From JBFHIZ01 sp963666475 (lineage in GTDB: Bacteria > Bacillota > Clostridia > Lachnospirales > Lachnospiraceae): a DNA stretch of 64,000 nt. The stretch is taken from positions 558,001 through 622,000 of the forward strand of contig CAXXJM010000001.1 in the NCBI GenBank assembly GCA_963666475.2, in the 5' to 3' direction. The stretch's first letter is position 1. The number at the start of each line of letters is the position of its first letter. A program made the translations under genes and the position numbers. Below the pieces are notes generated by a model that searched no databases, was not told the origin of the DNA, and saw nothing but the letters and a program-made list of their open reading frames with translations. Positions 16,555-25,975 of the stretch are shown here, piece by piece.

Positions 16555-19017
16555 TTATATAGTTTCTGTCAATTTTTTTGCAAGGACAACTGCACTAGCT
16601 GCATCCTCTGAATATCCATCGGCTCCAATTTCTCTTGCATAATCGCGCGTGATTACAGCTCCACCTACCATTACTTTTGCATGACAATTCATTTCTTTTG
16701 CATACTGAATTACCTCTTTCATTTGAAGCATCGTTGTTGTCATGAGTGCAGAAAGACAGATGATTTTTGCATTGGACATCAAAGCAGTTTCGATAATTTC
16801 TTCCTTTGGAACGTCTTTGCCCAAATCAATGACTTCAAATCCATAAATCTTCAGCATCAATGCCACTAGGTTCTTACCAATATCATGAATATCACCTTTT
16901 ACGGTTGCAATTACAACCGTGTCTTTATTTTTTGACTGCTCTCCAGAAATGGTTTTCACTAAATATGGTTCTAATATATCGATTCCAGCTTTCATGGATT
17001 CAGCACCAGCAATTAATTGAGGAAGAAAAAATTTCCCTTTGTCAAAGAATTCGCCTACTTGATCAATAGCAGGGATCAAAACACGATTTAAAATATCGGA
17101 AGCTAGTTTTCCTTCTTCTAAAAGCATAACCGTATGTTCGGATGCTTTTTCTTTACGTCCTTTTATGACATCTTCAAATAACGTATTTTCCAATTCTGTA
17201 CGTGACTCGAAAGCATCGCTTGATACGATATTCTGAATTTGACTGTTTCCATTTTTTTTAACAACAGCTTCATTTACTTCTAGTAAACTTGTATGTTCAA
17301 TGTACTTCAGAGCAGAATCTTTTTTGTCCAATAAGAGGTCAGAAGCAAAGGATGATGTCATTAATAAGGTACTTGAAGGGTTGGCAATTGCTGTCGTTAG
17401 ACCGGCTTGAATCGCCATTGTCAAAAATGCAGCATTTAAATATGTTCTTTCAGGGAGTCCGAAAGAAATATTGGATAAACCACATGTTGTTGCCAAACCA
17501 TTTTCTTTGCAAAAACGAATGGTTTCAAGTGTTTCAATAGCTGCTTTTTTATTAGCACCTACCGTTGTAACCAAACCATCAACAATGATCTGTTCCTTAT
17601 TTAATCCAAGCTTTTCAGCTTTATCTAGAATTTGCTTAATGATATCTATTTTTTCCTCATAAGAAGCCGGTAAACCAGCATCTGACAAAGGAAGTAAAAT
17701 AAACATAGCTCCGTATTTTTTTGCAAGGGATAATGAAATATCAACTTTATGAGACTCTAAAGAAATTGAATTAATGAGTGCACGTCCTGGATAAATACGA
17801 AGTGCTGCTTCCATCACATCCACATGAGAGGTGTCGAGTACTAATGGAACATTGACTTGTGAAGTGACTTTTTCAATCATTTTTAACATGACATCTTTTT
17901 CGTTAATGCCAGCCATCCCCACGTTGATATCTAAAAAGGTTGCTCCAAGCCTTACTTGTTCGTCAGCAAATTGAAGTGCTAAATCGAACTTATTGGTTCT
18001 TAATTCCTCCTGAAGTTTCTTTTTCCCTGTTGGATTGATTCTCTCTCCAATTACCATAAAAGGATCATCTAGCGAAAACATTACCGTTTTAGTTTCACTT
18101 GTCAAATAGCGCATTCCAGTATTTTTCTTTTGAATCGGACGTTTTAAAAAAGAAGTGGCTTGAACCAACGCACTTATATGCTCATTTGTAGTTCCACAGC
18201 ATCCTCCAAGAATCGTCGCCCCAGCATCCACAAGAAGCTGCATTTCTTTTGCAAATGTATTTGGGTCCTGTGAATAAACCGTATTACCTTCTGCATTAAT
18301 CGTCGGAAGCCCAGCATTTGGTTTTGCAATAATTGGAATATTCGTATGTTTTGCCATTTCATTGATAATTGAAACCATTCCACTTGGTCCGGTTGAACAA
18401 TTAGCTCCTATGGCAATGGCTCCAAGGCTTTCGGCAACTACAGCAGCCGTGATGGGATCCGTACCATATAAACATTTTCCATTCTCTTCGAATGTCATTG
18501 TAATCATAAAAGGAAGGTCACAAACTTCTTTTATTGCAATCATGGCAGCTCTGGTTTCTTGTAAACTCATCATTGTCTCAACAATAAAAAGATCGACACC
18601 TGCGTCGTAGAGTGCTTTCGCCTGCTCTTTATATATTTCAATAAGCTCTTCGAATGTTAGAGAACCCATGGGAAATAACTGCTCACCAGTCATCGTTATG
18701 TCACCAGCGACGAATACATTAGTGCCTACTGCATCTCTTGACAATTGTACCAATGCTCGGTTCATTTCCACAAGCTGATCGCCTAATCCATACTCTTCTA
18801 ATTTGACTCGATTACATGTAAATGTAGGTGCATAAACAATATGTGAGCCAGCAAGAGCATACTTCTTTTGTAGTTTGATCAAAACTTCTGGATGTTCTAA
18901 TATCCACTGCTCAGGGCATACTCCAATAGGCATTCCCGCTTCAATTAAATTTGAACCGGTTGCACCATCAAGGTATATTATTTGTTCTTTATTTTGAAAG
19001 ATATCTTTAATTTGCAT
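16555..19017 (-). CDS. metH: cobalamin-dependent methionine synthase without reactivation domain
   Basis: The 820-residue protein has a homocysteine domain (1-290, zinc ligands C207 in GANCSTG and C273-C274 in GGCCGTT), a pterin-binding methyltetrahydrofolate domain (about 318-580, MVIGERINPTGKKK) and cobalamin cap and binding domains to the end, with the cobalt-ligand motif GDIHDIGKNL. It methylates homocysteine to methionine. The S-adenosylmethionine-binding reactivation domain of E. coli MetH is absent, as in Thermotoga. The start at 19017 follows GGAG by seven bases; an ATG 18 codons earlier has no such site. It precedes ilvB. Confidence 0.93.
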   Translation of the reverse strand: MQIKDIFQNKEQIIYLDGATGSNLIEAGMPIGVCPEQWILEHPEVLIKLQKKYALAGSHIVYAPTFTCNRVKLEEYGLGDQLVEMNRALVQLSRDAVGTNVFVAGDITMTGEQLFPMGSLTFEELIEIYKEQAKALYDAGVDLFIVETMMSLQETRAAMIAIKEVCDLPFMITMTFEENGKCLYGTDPITAAVVAESLGAIAIGANCSTGPSGMVSIINEMAKHTNIPIIAKPNAGLPTINAEGNTVYSQDPNTFAKEMQLLVDAGATILGGCCGTTNEHISALVQATSFLKRPIQKKNTGMRYLTSETKTVMFSLDDPFMVIGERINPTGKKKLQEELRTNKFDLALQFADEQVRLGATFLDINVGMAGINEKDVMLKMIEKVTSQVNVPLVLDTSHVDVMEAALRIYPGRALINSISLESHKVDISLSLAKKYGAMFILLPLSDAGLPASYEEKIDIIKQILDKAEKLGLNKEQIIVDGLVTTVGANKKAAIETLETIRFCKENGLATTCGLSNISFGLPERTYLNAAFLTMAIQAGLTTAIANPSSTLLMTSSFASDLLLDKKDSALKYIEHTSLLEVNEAVVKKNGNSQIQNIVSSDAFESRTELENTLFEDVIKGRKEKASEHTVMLLEEGKLASDILNRVLIPAIDQVGEFFDKGKFFLPQLIAGAESMKAGIDILEPYLVKTISGEQSKNKDTVVIATVKGDIHDIGKNLVALMLKIYGFEVIDLGKDVPKEEIIETALMSNAKIICLSALMTTTMLQMKEVIQYAKEMNCHAKVMVGGAVITRDYAREIGADGYSEDAASAVVLAKKLTETI

Positions 19018-19097
19018 GAGTATTCTCCAATTCATAATATTATCAATACTATACCATGAAAATTGAGTCACTACAATTATCTTATTTTATCGAATAC

Positions 19098-19126
19098 TTG
19101 ATAAATTTTCTTCTCTATGATAAATT
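19098..19126 (+). promoter_or_regulatory. possible promoter of the lipoprotein gene
   Basis: TTGATA (19098-19103) and TAAATT (19121-19126) are 17 bases apart in the divergent metH/lipoprotein gap. The match is weak. Confidence 0.35.
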
Positions 19127-19169
19127 ATAGTTTAGGTAAAATCTGTAATAGACGAAATGGAGATATCAA

Positions 19170-19655
19170 ATGAAACATAAATTACTTGTCTTAATCCTTA
19201 CACTAACCTTTGTATTTAGTTTAACTGCCTGTGGTACGGAAGACTTAACGGTCTATAAAAGTGAAATGGATTCTTTTATTAAGGAAATTACGAAAGTTGA
19301 TACTGAAATGAATAAAATCGATCCTGACTCTGACACTGCTGTCAAAGAAATGCTTGAATGTCTGGATGCAATGGATAAGTCTTTTCATAGATTGGCAGAT
19401 ATCGATGTTCCGGCTCAATTTGGTTCCGTTGAATCTCTTGCCGATGAAGCTGCCGAAAATATGGATCTTGCTTTGGAAAATTACAATATTGCTTTTTCAA
19501 CACCTACTTATGATGAAGCATATGGAAATGCTGCAAACGAATATCTGCAAAGAGCTCTTAAAAGAAAAGAATATATTTCAATCATTCTTCAGGGTGGGAC
19601 TCCTGAGGGAGACGATGTTACAATTACTTATGAAGAATCTGAAACAAATGAATAA
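19170..19655 (+). CDS. hypothetical lipoprotein
   Basis: The 161-residue product starts with a lipoprotein signal peptide: MKHK, a hydrophobic stretch to residue 20 and the lipobox LTAC with the lipidated cysteine at 21. The mature part is acidic, helix-rich and without a domain I recognise; it contains repeated heptad-like D/E-M-D segments. It would be anchored on the outer face of the membrane. It stands alone between its own promoter region and a strong terminator, so neighbours give no clue. Confidence 0.85.
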   Translation: MKHKLLVLILTLTFVFSLTACGTEDLTVYKSEMDSFIKEITKVDTEMNKIDPDSDTAVKEMLECLDAMDKSFHRLADIDVPAQFGSVESLADEAAENMDLALENYNIAFSTPTYDEAYGNAANEYLQRALKRKEYISIILQGGTPEGDDVTITYEESETNE

Positions 19656-19682
19656 AGTATTGTAGCAAATATATGAAAAACA

Positions 19683-19715
19683 AAAAAGGCATGTTCATAA
19701 TGAACATGCCTTTTT
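19683..19715. terminator. bidirectional terminator, lipoprotein gene and GGGtGRT gene
   Basis: A perfect 15-bp stem AAAAAGGCATGTTCA pairs with its complement across a TAA loop. A and T runs flank it, and it separates two convergent genes. Confidence 0.93.
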
Positions 19716-19728
19716 ACTATCGTAAATA

Positions 19729-20739
19729 TTAAAATTTACCAGCTTCTGCAGCTTCTTGAATTGAAACGGCTACAGCAACAGTCATACCAACCATTGGGTT
19801 GTTTCCTGCTCCAATAAGACCCATCATTTCAACATGTGCAGGTACTGAAGAAGAACCAGCAAACTGAGCATCTGAATGCATACGTCCCATAGTATCTGTC
19901 ATACCATAAGAAGCAGGACCAGCTGCCATATTGTCAGGATGAAGAGTACGTCCTGTACCACCACCACTTGCTACTGAGAAATATTTCTTTCCAAGTTCGT
20001 TACATTCTTTTTTGTATGTTCCTGCTACTGGATGCTGGAATCTTGTTGGATTCGTAGAGTTTCCAGTGATTGAAACGTCAACTTTTTCTTTGTGCATGAT
20101 TGCAACACCTTCGGTAACGTCATCTGCACCATAGCAGTTAACCAATGAACGAAGTCCAGTAGAATATGCTTTTCTGTAAACTTCTTTTACTTCGCCAGTA
20201 TAATAATCCATTTCAGTTTCAACATGTGTGAAACCATTGATTCTTGAAATTACTTTTGCAGCGTCTTTTCCTAAACCATTAAGGATTACACGTAAAGGTT
20301 TTTGACGTACTTTATTTGCTTTTAATGCAATACCGATTGCTCCTTCTGCTGCAGCAAAAGACTCATGTCCTGCAAGGAAGCAGAAACATTCTGTTTCTTC
20401 TTCTAAAAGCATTTTTCCTAAATTTCCGTGTCCAAGTCCAACTTTACGTTGATCAGCTACAGAACCAGGAATACAAAATGCTTGAAGTCCTTCTCCGATA
20501 GCTGCGGCAGCATCAGCTGCTTTTTTGCAATCTTTTTTAATTGCAATAGCTGCACCAACAACGTATGCCCAACAAGCGTTTTCAAAACAAATTGTTTGGA
20601 TACCACGAACCATGTTCGCTACTTCTAGTCCAGCGTCTTTGGTAATTTTTTCTGCTTCTTCAATGGAAGAAATGCCATAACTTTGTAATACTCCATTGAT
20701 CTTGTCTATTCTTCTTTCGTATGATTCAAATAAAGCCAT
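19729..20739 (-). CDS. GGGtGRT protein
   Basis: The 336-residue protein contains the name-giving motif in ASGGGTGRTLHPDNMAAGPASYG (about residues 256-278). Other conserved stretches are GHESFAAAEGAIGIAL and MMGLIGAGNNPMVGMTVAVAVSIQEAAEAG at the C-terminus. The family is widespread in anaerobic Firmicutes, but I know of no assigned reaction. It is soluble, with no signal peptide. AGAAGGAGG precedes the ATG. The gene starts 16 bases after a NifU-like scaffold gene on the same strand, which is its habitual partner, so an iron-sulfur or metal-related role is inferred. Confidence 0.9.
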   Translation of the reverse strand: MALFESYERRIDKINGVLQSYGISSIEEAEKITKDAGLEVANMVRGIQTICFENACWAYVVGAAIAIKKDCKKAADAAAAIGEGLQAFCIPGSVADQRKVGLGHGNLGKMLLEEETECFCFLAGHESFAAAEGAIGIALKANKVRQKPLRVILNGLGKDAAKVISRINGFTHVETEMDYYTGEVKEVYRKAYSTGLRSLVNCYGADDVTEGVAIMHKEKVDVSITGNSTNPTRFQHPVAGTYKKECNELGKKYFSVASGGGTGRTLHPDNMAAGPASYGMTDTMGRMHSDAQFAGSSSVPAHVEMMGLIGAGNNPMVGMTVAVAVSIQEAAEAGKF

Positions 20740-20755
20740 TATGTTTTCCTCCTTC

Positions 20756-21448
20756 TTATTCTTTTCTAGGGTCGATGATTTTTACAGCAGCTTCCATGCA
20801 ACCATATTGGCCTTTTGCTTTTTCCCATGCTGTGTTTGCATCATCACCTTTTTTGATAAAGTCAGTCATTTTTCCAAGACTTACATATTGGTAACCAACG
20901 ATTTCGCTATCTTCATTTAGACCGATACCGGTTACATAGCCTTCAGCCATTTCAAGGTATCTAGGTCCTTTTTCAATGGTTCCGTACATAGTTCCAACCT
21001 GGCTTCTAAATCCTTTACCGAGATCTTCTAGTCCAGCGCCAACTGGAAGTCCGTCTTCAGAGAATGCACTCTGTGTTCTACCATATGCAATTTGTAAGAA
21101 AAGTTCACGCATTGCTGTATTAATCGCATCACATACTAAGTCAGTATTTAATGCTTCTAAAACTGTTCTTCCTGGTAAGATTTCAGATGCCATAGCTGCT
21201 GAATGTGTCATACCTGAGCATCCAATTGTTTCTACTAATGCTTCCTGGATAATACCTTCTTTAACATTCAGTGTAAGTTTACATGCTCCCTGTTGAGGTG
21301 CACACCAGCCTACTCCGTGTGTTAAACCAGAAATGTCAGTGATTTGAGTTGATTTTACCCATTTCCCTTCTTGAGGAATTGGAGCTGCGCCATGATTCGC
21401 GGTTTGTGCCACAACGCACATTTGTTCTACTTCGTGTGTATAGATCAT
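20756..21448 (-). CDS. NifU-like iron-sulfur scaffold-related protein
   Basis: The 230-residue protein resembles the NifU/IscU N-terminal fold: GVGWCAPQQGACKLTL, then VETIGCSGMTHSAAMASEIL as the counterpart of the GCxAxxASSS segment. Candidate metal-ligand cysteines are in VGWCAP, GACK, GCSG and, near the C-terminus, YGCM. A C-terminal extension of about 100 residues is not found in housekeeping IscU. It could hold or deliver an Fe-S cluster to the GGGtGRT protein encoded 16 bases downstream. AAAGGAG precedes the ATG. No IscS or SufB is adjacent. Confidence 0.8.
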   Translation of the reverse strand: MIYTHEVEQMCVVAQTANHGAAPIPQEGKWVKSTQITDISGLTHGVGWCAPQQGACKLTLNVKEGIIQEALVETIGCSGMTHSAAMASEILPGRTVLEALNTDLVCDAINTAMRELFLQIAYGRTQSAFSEDGLPVGAGLEDLGKGFRSQVGTMYGTIEKGPRYLEMAEGYVTGIGLNEDSEIVGYQYVSLGKMTDFIKKGDDANTAWEKAKGQYGCMEAAVKIIDPRKE

Positions 21449-21580
21449 TTCATATCTCCTTTCGTCTATATAAATACTTTAATATAGATATCCTTTTTCA
21501 GCCTTTTTATTCTCTCATAAAAATATAAAAAAATCTAGTGAATTTCTCATTTTTGGTATTTTAGATAAAAAAAGGTAAAT

Positions 21581-22258
21581 TTATGAATTAAAATCAGTTA
21601 TTTTTTTGACAATCTCATTTTTCCCTTTAAAAATCGAGTTTGCAGGGATTACACCTCGCACGTTCGATAGTGGATAAACATCGGAATTCTTTCCAATAAT
21701 CGTACCAGGATTCATGACACTTCCACATCCAATTTCCACTTGATCTCCTAGCATTGCACCAATTTTTTTAAGACCAGTCTCAATTTTTTCTTTTCCATTA
21801 ATTGTAACCAATGTTTTATTGCTTTTTAGGTTTGAAGTAATCGAACCTGCCCCCATATGTGCCTTATAACCAAGTATACTATCGCCAACATAATTATAAT
21901 GAGGTACTTGTGCTTTGTTAAAAAGAATGACATTCTTTAATTCAGTAGAATTTCCAACGACCGCACCTTTCCCTACGATTGCATTTCCCCTTATAAACGC
22001 GCAGTGTCTGATTTCGGCATTTTCATCAATGATGCATGGCCCAGCTATATATGCAGAGGGGAAAACGGTGGCACTCTTGGCAATCCAAATGTTTTCACCT
22101 TTTTTCTCGAATACGGAGGGATCAAGCTGATTTCCAAGTTTAATAATAAAAGAAGATATATCAGGAAGAATCTCCCATGGATATGTAGCTTTTATAAAAA
22201 GATCTTTTGCAATTGTTTCATGTATTGAAAATAATTGTTCAATTTTGATATCATTCAT
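21581..22258 (-). CDS. left-handed beta-helix nucleotidyl/acyltransferase-like protein
   Basis: The 225-residue protein is dominated by hexapeptide repeats of a left-handed parallel beta-helix (residues about 50-205, for example IWIAKSATVFPSAYIAGP, AIVGKGAVVGNSTELKNVILF and IGCGSVMNPGTIIGKNSDVYPLSNVRG). This resembles the C-terminal half of GlmU-type pyrophosphorylases, but the N-terminal nucleotidyltransferase half is missing. Family members are acetyltransferases or sugar-nucleotide proteins; the substrate here is unknown. GGAG precedes the ATG, and the gene starts 20 bases after the topB stop. Confidence 0.8.
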   Translation of the reverse strand: MNDIKIEQLFSIHETIAKDLFIKATYPWEILPDISSFIIKLGNQLDPSVFEKKGENIWIAKSATVFPSAYIAGPCIIDENAEIRHCAFIRGNAIVGKGAVVGNSTELKNVILFNKAQVPHYNYVGDSILGYKAHMGAGSITSNLKSNKTLVTINGKEKIETGLKKIGAMLGDQVEIGCGSVMNPGTIIGKNSDVYPLSNVRGVIPANSIFKGKNEIVKKITDFNS

Positions 22259-22278
22259 ATTGTTTTCTCCAATTTATT

Positions 22279-24528
22279 TTAAGATTTTCTTTCATTAGGA
22301 TAATCAATTTTCCAATTATATCTTCCACTTTCTAGATCTTTTACATATGAAAAATATGCGGAAAACTTGCTTCCCTTTTTTGATACACAATCTCTAAGAC
22401 CGACTTTTCCGTTTTTACAAATGGATTCAATCATTGCTGGACTAATTTCTTTTCCGAAACCTTTAATAAATTTATCATTTTTCCAAATTGTGTATTTACA
22501 TCCGCCACGCCAGTTAGAACATCCAAAACTGTTTTTGGTTTCCACAATATCACCGCCACATTCTGGGCACACACCATAGATATGATGTGGATCACCAAGA
22601 AAATCATCACTATGAAACGAGGCTCCAATTTTTATTTCACGTACACATCGTTCTACAAGATCCTTGATTAAATCTAGAAAATCTTTTTGTGTAAATCGAT
22701 TACGTTCAATGTCTGATAAAGTTTTTTCTAATTTTCCAGTGAAATTCAAATCTAAAAGGTCTTCTACAGGTAATGTTTCAACAATTTTCTTGCCCAAATT
22801 GGTACAAACAAGATTCTTTTTCTGATATTCAATATATCCAACATCAACCAATTTTTTTATTGTCTCGGCTCTAGTAGCGGGTGTTCCAATACTAAATCCA
22901 CTTAAGATACTCATCATCATTTCTTCCGACAAATCATCTTCTGATGCAGAATCATCAACCCCTTTTCCACATGTTTCCATTACTTTTAAGAGTGTTTTTT
23001 CTGTATGGTGCTTTGGTGGTTGCCTTTTTACAGAGGTAAGTTCACTTTTTAATTCTTTGACTTTTTCATCTTTTTGAAGCATTGGGAGATCAACTGTTTT
23101 CGTCTTGACCTGTTCAACAGCCTTCCACCCTTCCTCAATCAAAACCTTGCCCTTTGTTAAAAAATATCCTTCAATATGAAGCTCGGGAAATTCTGTCTTT
23201 ATTACGGTCTCTTCGGAAACAGATTCCGGCATAAATTGTGCAAGAAACCGATTGCGTATTGTTTGGTATACAATCTTTTCGTCAGCTGATAAAGAAGAAT
23301 CTTTTGGGAGTTGATATGTTGGGATAATTGCAGAGTGACTATCTACTTTTGAGGAATCAAAAACTCGTTTATCGGTATGAAAACGAAGCTGGTCACGAAA
23401 TGGTGCTAGTTGATATAAAATATCAAATACTTTTCTGGTTTTATCTATGATACTTTCATCTAAAACAAAGCTTGCAGTTCTAGGATAAGTAATATATTTC
23501 TTTTCATATAATGATTGTGCAACTTTTAGAACTTTATCGGAAGTCCAACCTTTATATTTCCCAGTAATGAATCCTTGAAGATTTGTTAAGTTAAATAAAT
23601 AGGGTGCTTTTTCTCGTTTTTTCTCAACTTTTTTATCTGTAATTAGTCCATATTGTCCACTGATTTTTTGCTTTACATCTTCTAAAAGTTGTTTGTTTTC
23701 GATTTTTTCTGTATATTTATCATTTTCTTCCGAAATGCTTTCCGAATTTTTGTTATCTGCAAGATCTGCTTCTGTTTTATTGTCAAGAATATAGTATGTT
23801 CCTTCGTAGTTACGATGATCATCCGTCTCAAACTCAGAAACCAAACGAAAATATTCACTAGATTCAAATTTTTCGATCTCAATATCACGATCATATATGA
23901 TTTTTAATGTAGGTATTAGTACTCTACCAACATTAATTAATTGTCCGTATGAGTTATATTTTAACGTAGCAGCTCTTGTAATGTTGATGCCTATCATCCA
24001 ATCTGAAATTTGTCTTCCAAAGCCCGCGTCGTGTAAAGGAAGCATTTCATGATTTGGTTTTAGCGTCTTTAGCCCTCTCTGTACTTCATCTTTCGTCCAC
24101 TCACTTAAAAGCAACCTCCAGATCGGTTTTTTTACCTGTAAATACTCAAAGATTTCATCTGCAATTACTTGCCCTTCTCGGTCATCGTCAGTTGCAGAAA
24201 TAATATCTGATACATCATTTCTTTCGATGAGGGATTGAATGATCATTAACTGCTTTTTGGCTCCTTCATCAACTTTACTTCGATTTCCATTAGCAGATTT
24301 TACTTTGTACTGAAAGGTATCCGGAAAAAAAGGAATGGTTTCAAAATCCCACTTTGAAAGCTCTTCTTGATAATCATCTGCATCAAAAAGTTGAAGCAGG
24401 TGACCATATGCCCAAGAAATTATATAGTCATCTCCTTCTAAATATCCGTTTTGTTTTTTCTTTGCATCGACAGCTTCGCTGATATTTCTAGCAACCGATG
24501 GTTTTTCTGCAATGATTAATTTTTTCAT
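22279..24528 (-). CDS. topB: type IA DNA topoisomerase (topoisomerase III)
   Basis: The 749-residue enzyme has the N-terminal Toprim domain (KKLIIAEKPSVARNI, ATDDDREGQVIADEI), the catalytic tyrosine in KKYITYPRTASFVL and a single C-terminal zinc finger with CPECGGDIVETKNSFGCSNWRGGCKY. It relaxes negative supercoils and decatenates DNA through a 5'-phosphotyrosine link. Length is normal for Firmicute TopB. Its ribosome binding site is weak. It starts 23 bases after the miaB stop and probably shares that transcript. Confidence 0.95.
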   Translation of the reverse strand: MKKLIIAEKPSVARNISEAVDAKKKQNGYLEGDDYIISWAYGHLLQLFDADDYQEELSKWDFETIPFFPDTFQYKVKSANGNRSKVDEGAKKQLMIIQSLIERNDVSDIISATDDDREGQVIADEIFEYLQVKKPIWRLLLSEWTKDEVQRGLKTLKPNHEMLPLHDAGFGRQISDWMIGINITRAATLKYNSYGQLINVGRVLIPTLKIIYDRDIEIEKFESSEYFRLVSEFETDDHRNYEGTYYILDNKTEADLADNKNSESISEENDKYTEKIENKQLLEDVKQKISGQYGLITDKKVEKKREKAPYLFNLTNLQGFITGKYKGWTSDKVLKVAQSLYEKKYITYPRTASFVLDESIIDKTRKVFDILYQLAPFRDQLRFHTDKRVFDSSKVDSHSAIIPTYQLPKDSSLSADEKIVYQTIRNRFLAQFMPESVSEETVIKTEFPELHIEGYFLTKGKVLIEEGWKAVEQVKTKTVDLPMLQKDEKVKELKSELTSVKRQPPKHHTEKTLLKVMETCGKGVDDSASEDDLSEEMMMSILSGFSIGTPATRAETIKKLVDVGYIEYQKKNLVCTNLGKKIVETLPVEDLLDLNFTGKLEKTLSDIERNRFTQKDFLDLIKDLVERCVREIKIGASFHSDDFLGDPHHIYGVCPECGGDIVETKNSFGCSNWRGGCKYTIWKNDKFIKGFGKEISPAMIESICKNGKVGLRDCVSKKGSKFSAYFSYVKDLESGRYNWKIDYPNERKS

Positions 24529-24551
24529 ATATTTTCTATTATAATCCCATG

Positions 24552-25955
24552 TTAAATTTCGTTAATTTGCTCACCAAAGAAATAAAAACCCTTACATTCT
24601 GTAATTTTAACTGGAACAAATGTTCCAATCAATGAAGAATTGCCTTTAAAATGTACAAGTATATTGTTTGACAATCTTCCAGTCAAATAACTAGAATCAT
24701 GAGAATTGATTTCTTCGACAAGAACTTCAGAAGTTGTTCCTAAATATCGTTTGATTCTCAAGGCGGATACTTCATGCACTGTTTTCAACACTTGATCAAA
24801 ATAATTTTTCACCAATTCTTCAGGAACCTGATCTTCCATTGTTGCTGCTGGAGTGCCTGTTCTTTTAGAATATATATATGTAAATGCATTGTCATAGCCG
24901 ACTTTTTTGATGACATCAATTGTCTCATTGATATCATCAATTGTCTCACCTGGAAATCCGATGATTAAATCAGTCGTAATGGAAACTTCTGGAATTTCCT
25001 TTTTGATTTTATCTGCTAAAGCCAGATAAGATTCTTTTGTATATTTACGATTCATTTTTTTGAGAATTTTGGAGCTTCCAGATTGTAGAGGCAAATGAAC
25101 ATGTTTCGCAACTTTTCTTGATTCTTTAATTACCTGAATTAATTCATCAGATAAATCTTTTGGATGGGGAGTCATGAAACGAATTCTTTTCAAACCATCA
25201 ATTTCATCAATTTTTTTCAGCAATTCAGCAAAAGAAATTGGCTCATCTAAGCCAATTCCATAAGAATTTACATTTTGCCCAAGCAACATAATTTCAACAA
25301 CACCATCTTTCACTAAAGATGTTATTTCTTGAATGATATCTTCTGGAGTTCTGCTTCTTTCTCTACCGCGAACGTACGGAACAATGCAGTACGAACAAAA
25401 GTTATTGCATCCATACATGATGTTAATTCCGGATTTGTATGCATATTTTCTTTCTACTGGAAGATTCTCAACAATTTCATCGGTTTTCTCCCAAACATGC
25501 ATGACTTTCCTGTCTGTTTTAAGCAGTTCTAATAAGTATTCAGGAAATTTAAATAGGTTATGAGTCCCGAAAATCAAATCTACGTGTGAATAACTTTTTT
25601 TGATTTTCTCTACGACTTCCGGTTCTTGCATCATGCAACCACAAATACCAATATGCATGTCTGGATTTTTTCTTTTTTGATTTTTTAATGCTCCGAGACG
25701 TCCATATACTCTTTGATTTGCATTATCTCGAACGGTACAAGTATTAAATATAACAAAATCTGCGGTTTCTTCTGGTGCATCAATATACCCAATTGAGCGC
25801 AGAATACCTTCCAATTTTTCTGAATCACGCGCATTCATCTGGCAGCCAAATGTCGTAACGCAAAAAGTCAATTTTCGTCCTAATTCACGTTCTTTATCAA
25901 GTAGCAATAGTTTCGCTTCTTTAATTATTTCCCATTGTAATTCTGTTTCTGTCAT
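24552..25955 (-). CDS. miaB: tRNA (N6-isopentenyl adenosine-37-C2)-methylthiotransferase MiaB
   Basis: The 467-residue radical SAM protein has an N-terminal UPF0004 domain with three cluster cysteines (TFGCQM, NTCTV, GCMMQ), the radical SAM triad CNNFCSYC in YGCNNFCSYCIVPYVRGRERSR, and a C-terminal TRAM domain. It adds a methylthio group to i6A37 of tRNAs. The N-terminal stretch of about 30 residues before the UPF0004 core is usual in Clostridia. AAAGG precedes the ATG. It is followed by topB and preceded by proA, all on the same strand. Confidence 0.96.
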   Translation of the reverse strand: MTETELQWEIIKEAKLLLLDKERELGRKLTFCVTTFGCQMNARDSEKLEGILRSIGYIDAPEETADFVIFNTCTVRDNANQRVYGRLGALKNQKRKNPDMHIGICGCMMQEPEVVEKIKKSYSHVDLIFGTHNLFKFPEYLLELLKTDRKVMHVWEKTDEIVENLPVERKYAYKSGINIMYGCNNFCSYCIVPYVRGRERSRTPEDIIQEITSLVKDGVVEIMLLGQNVNSYGIGLDEPISFAELLKKIDEIDGLKRIRFMTPHPKDLSDELIQVIKESRKVAKHVHLPLQSGSSKILKKMNRKYTKESYLALADKIKKEIPEVSITTDLIIGFPGETIDDINETIDVIKKVGYDNAFTYIYSKRTGTPAATMEDQVPEELVKNYFDQVLKTVHEVSALRIKRYLGTTSEVLVEEINSHDSSYLTGRLSNNILVHFKGNSSLIGTFVPVKITECKGFYFFGEQINEI

Positions 25956-25975
25956 TTATATCTGATAACCTTTCT

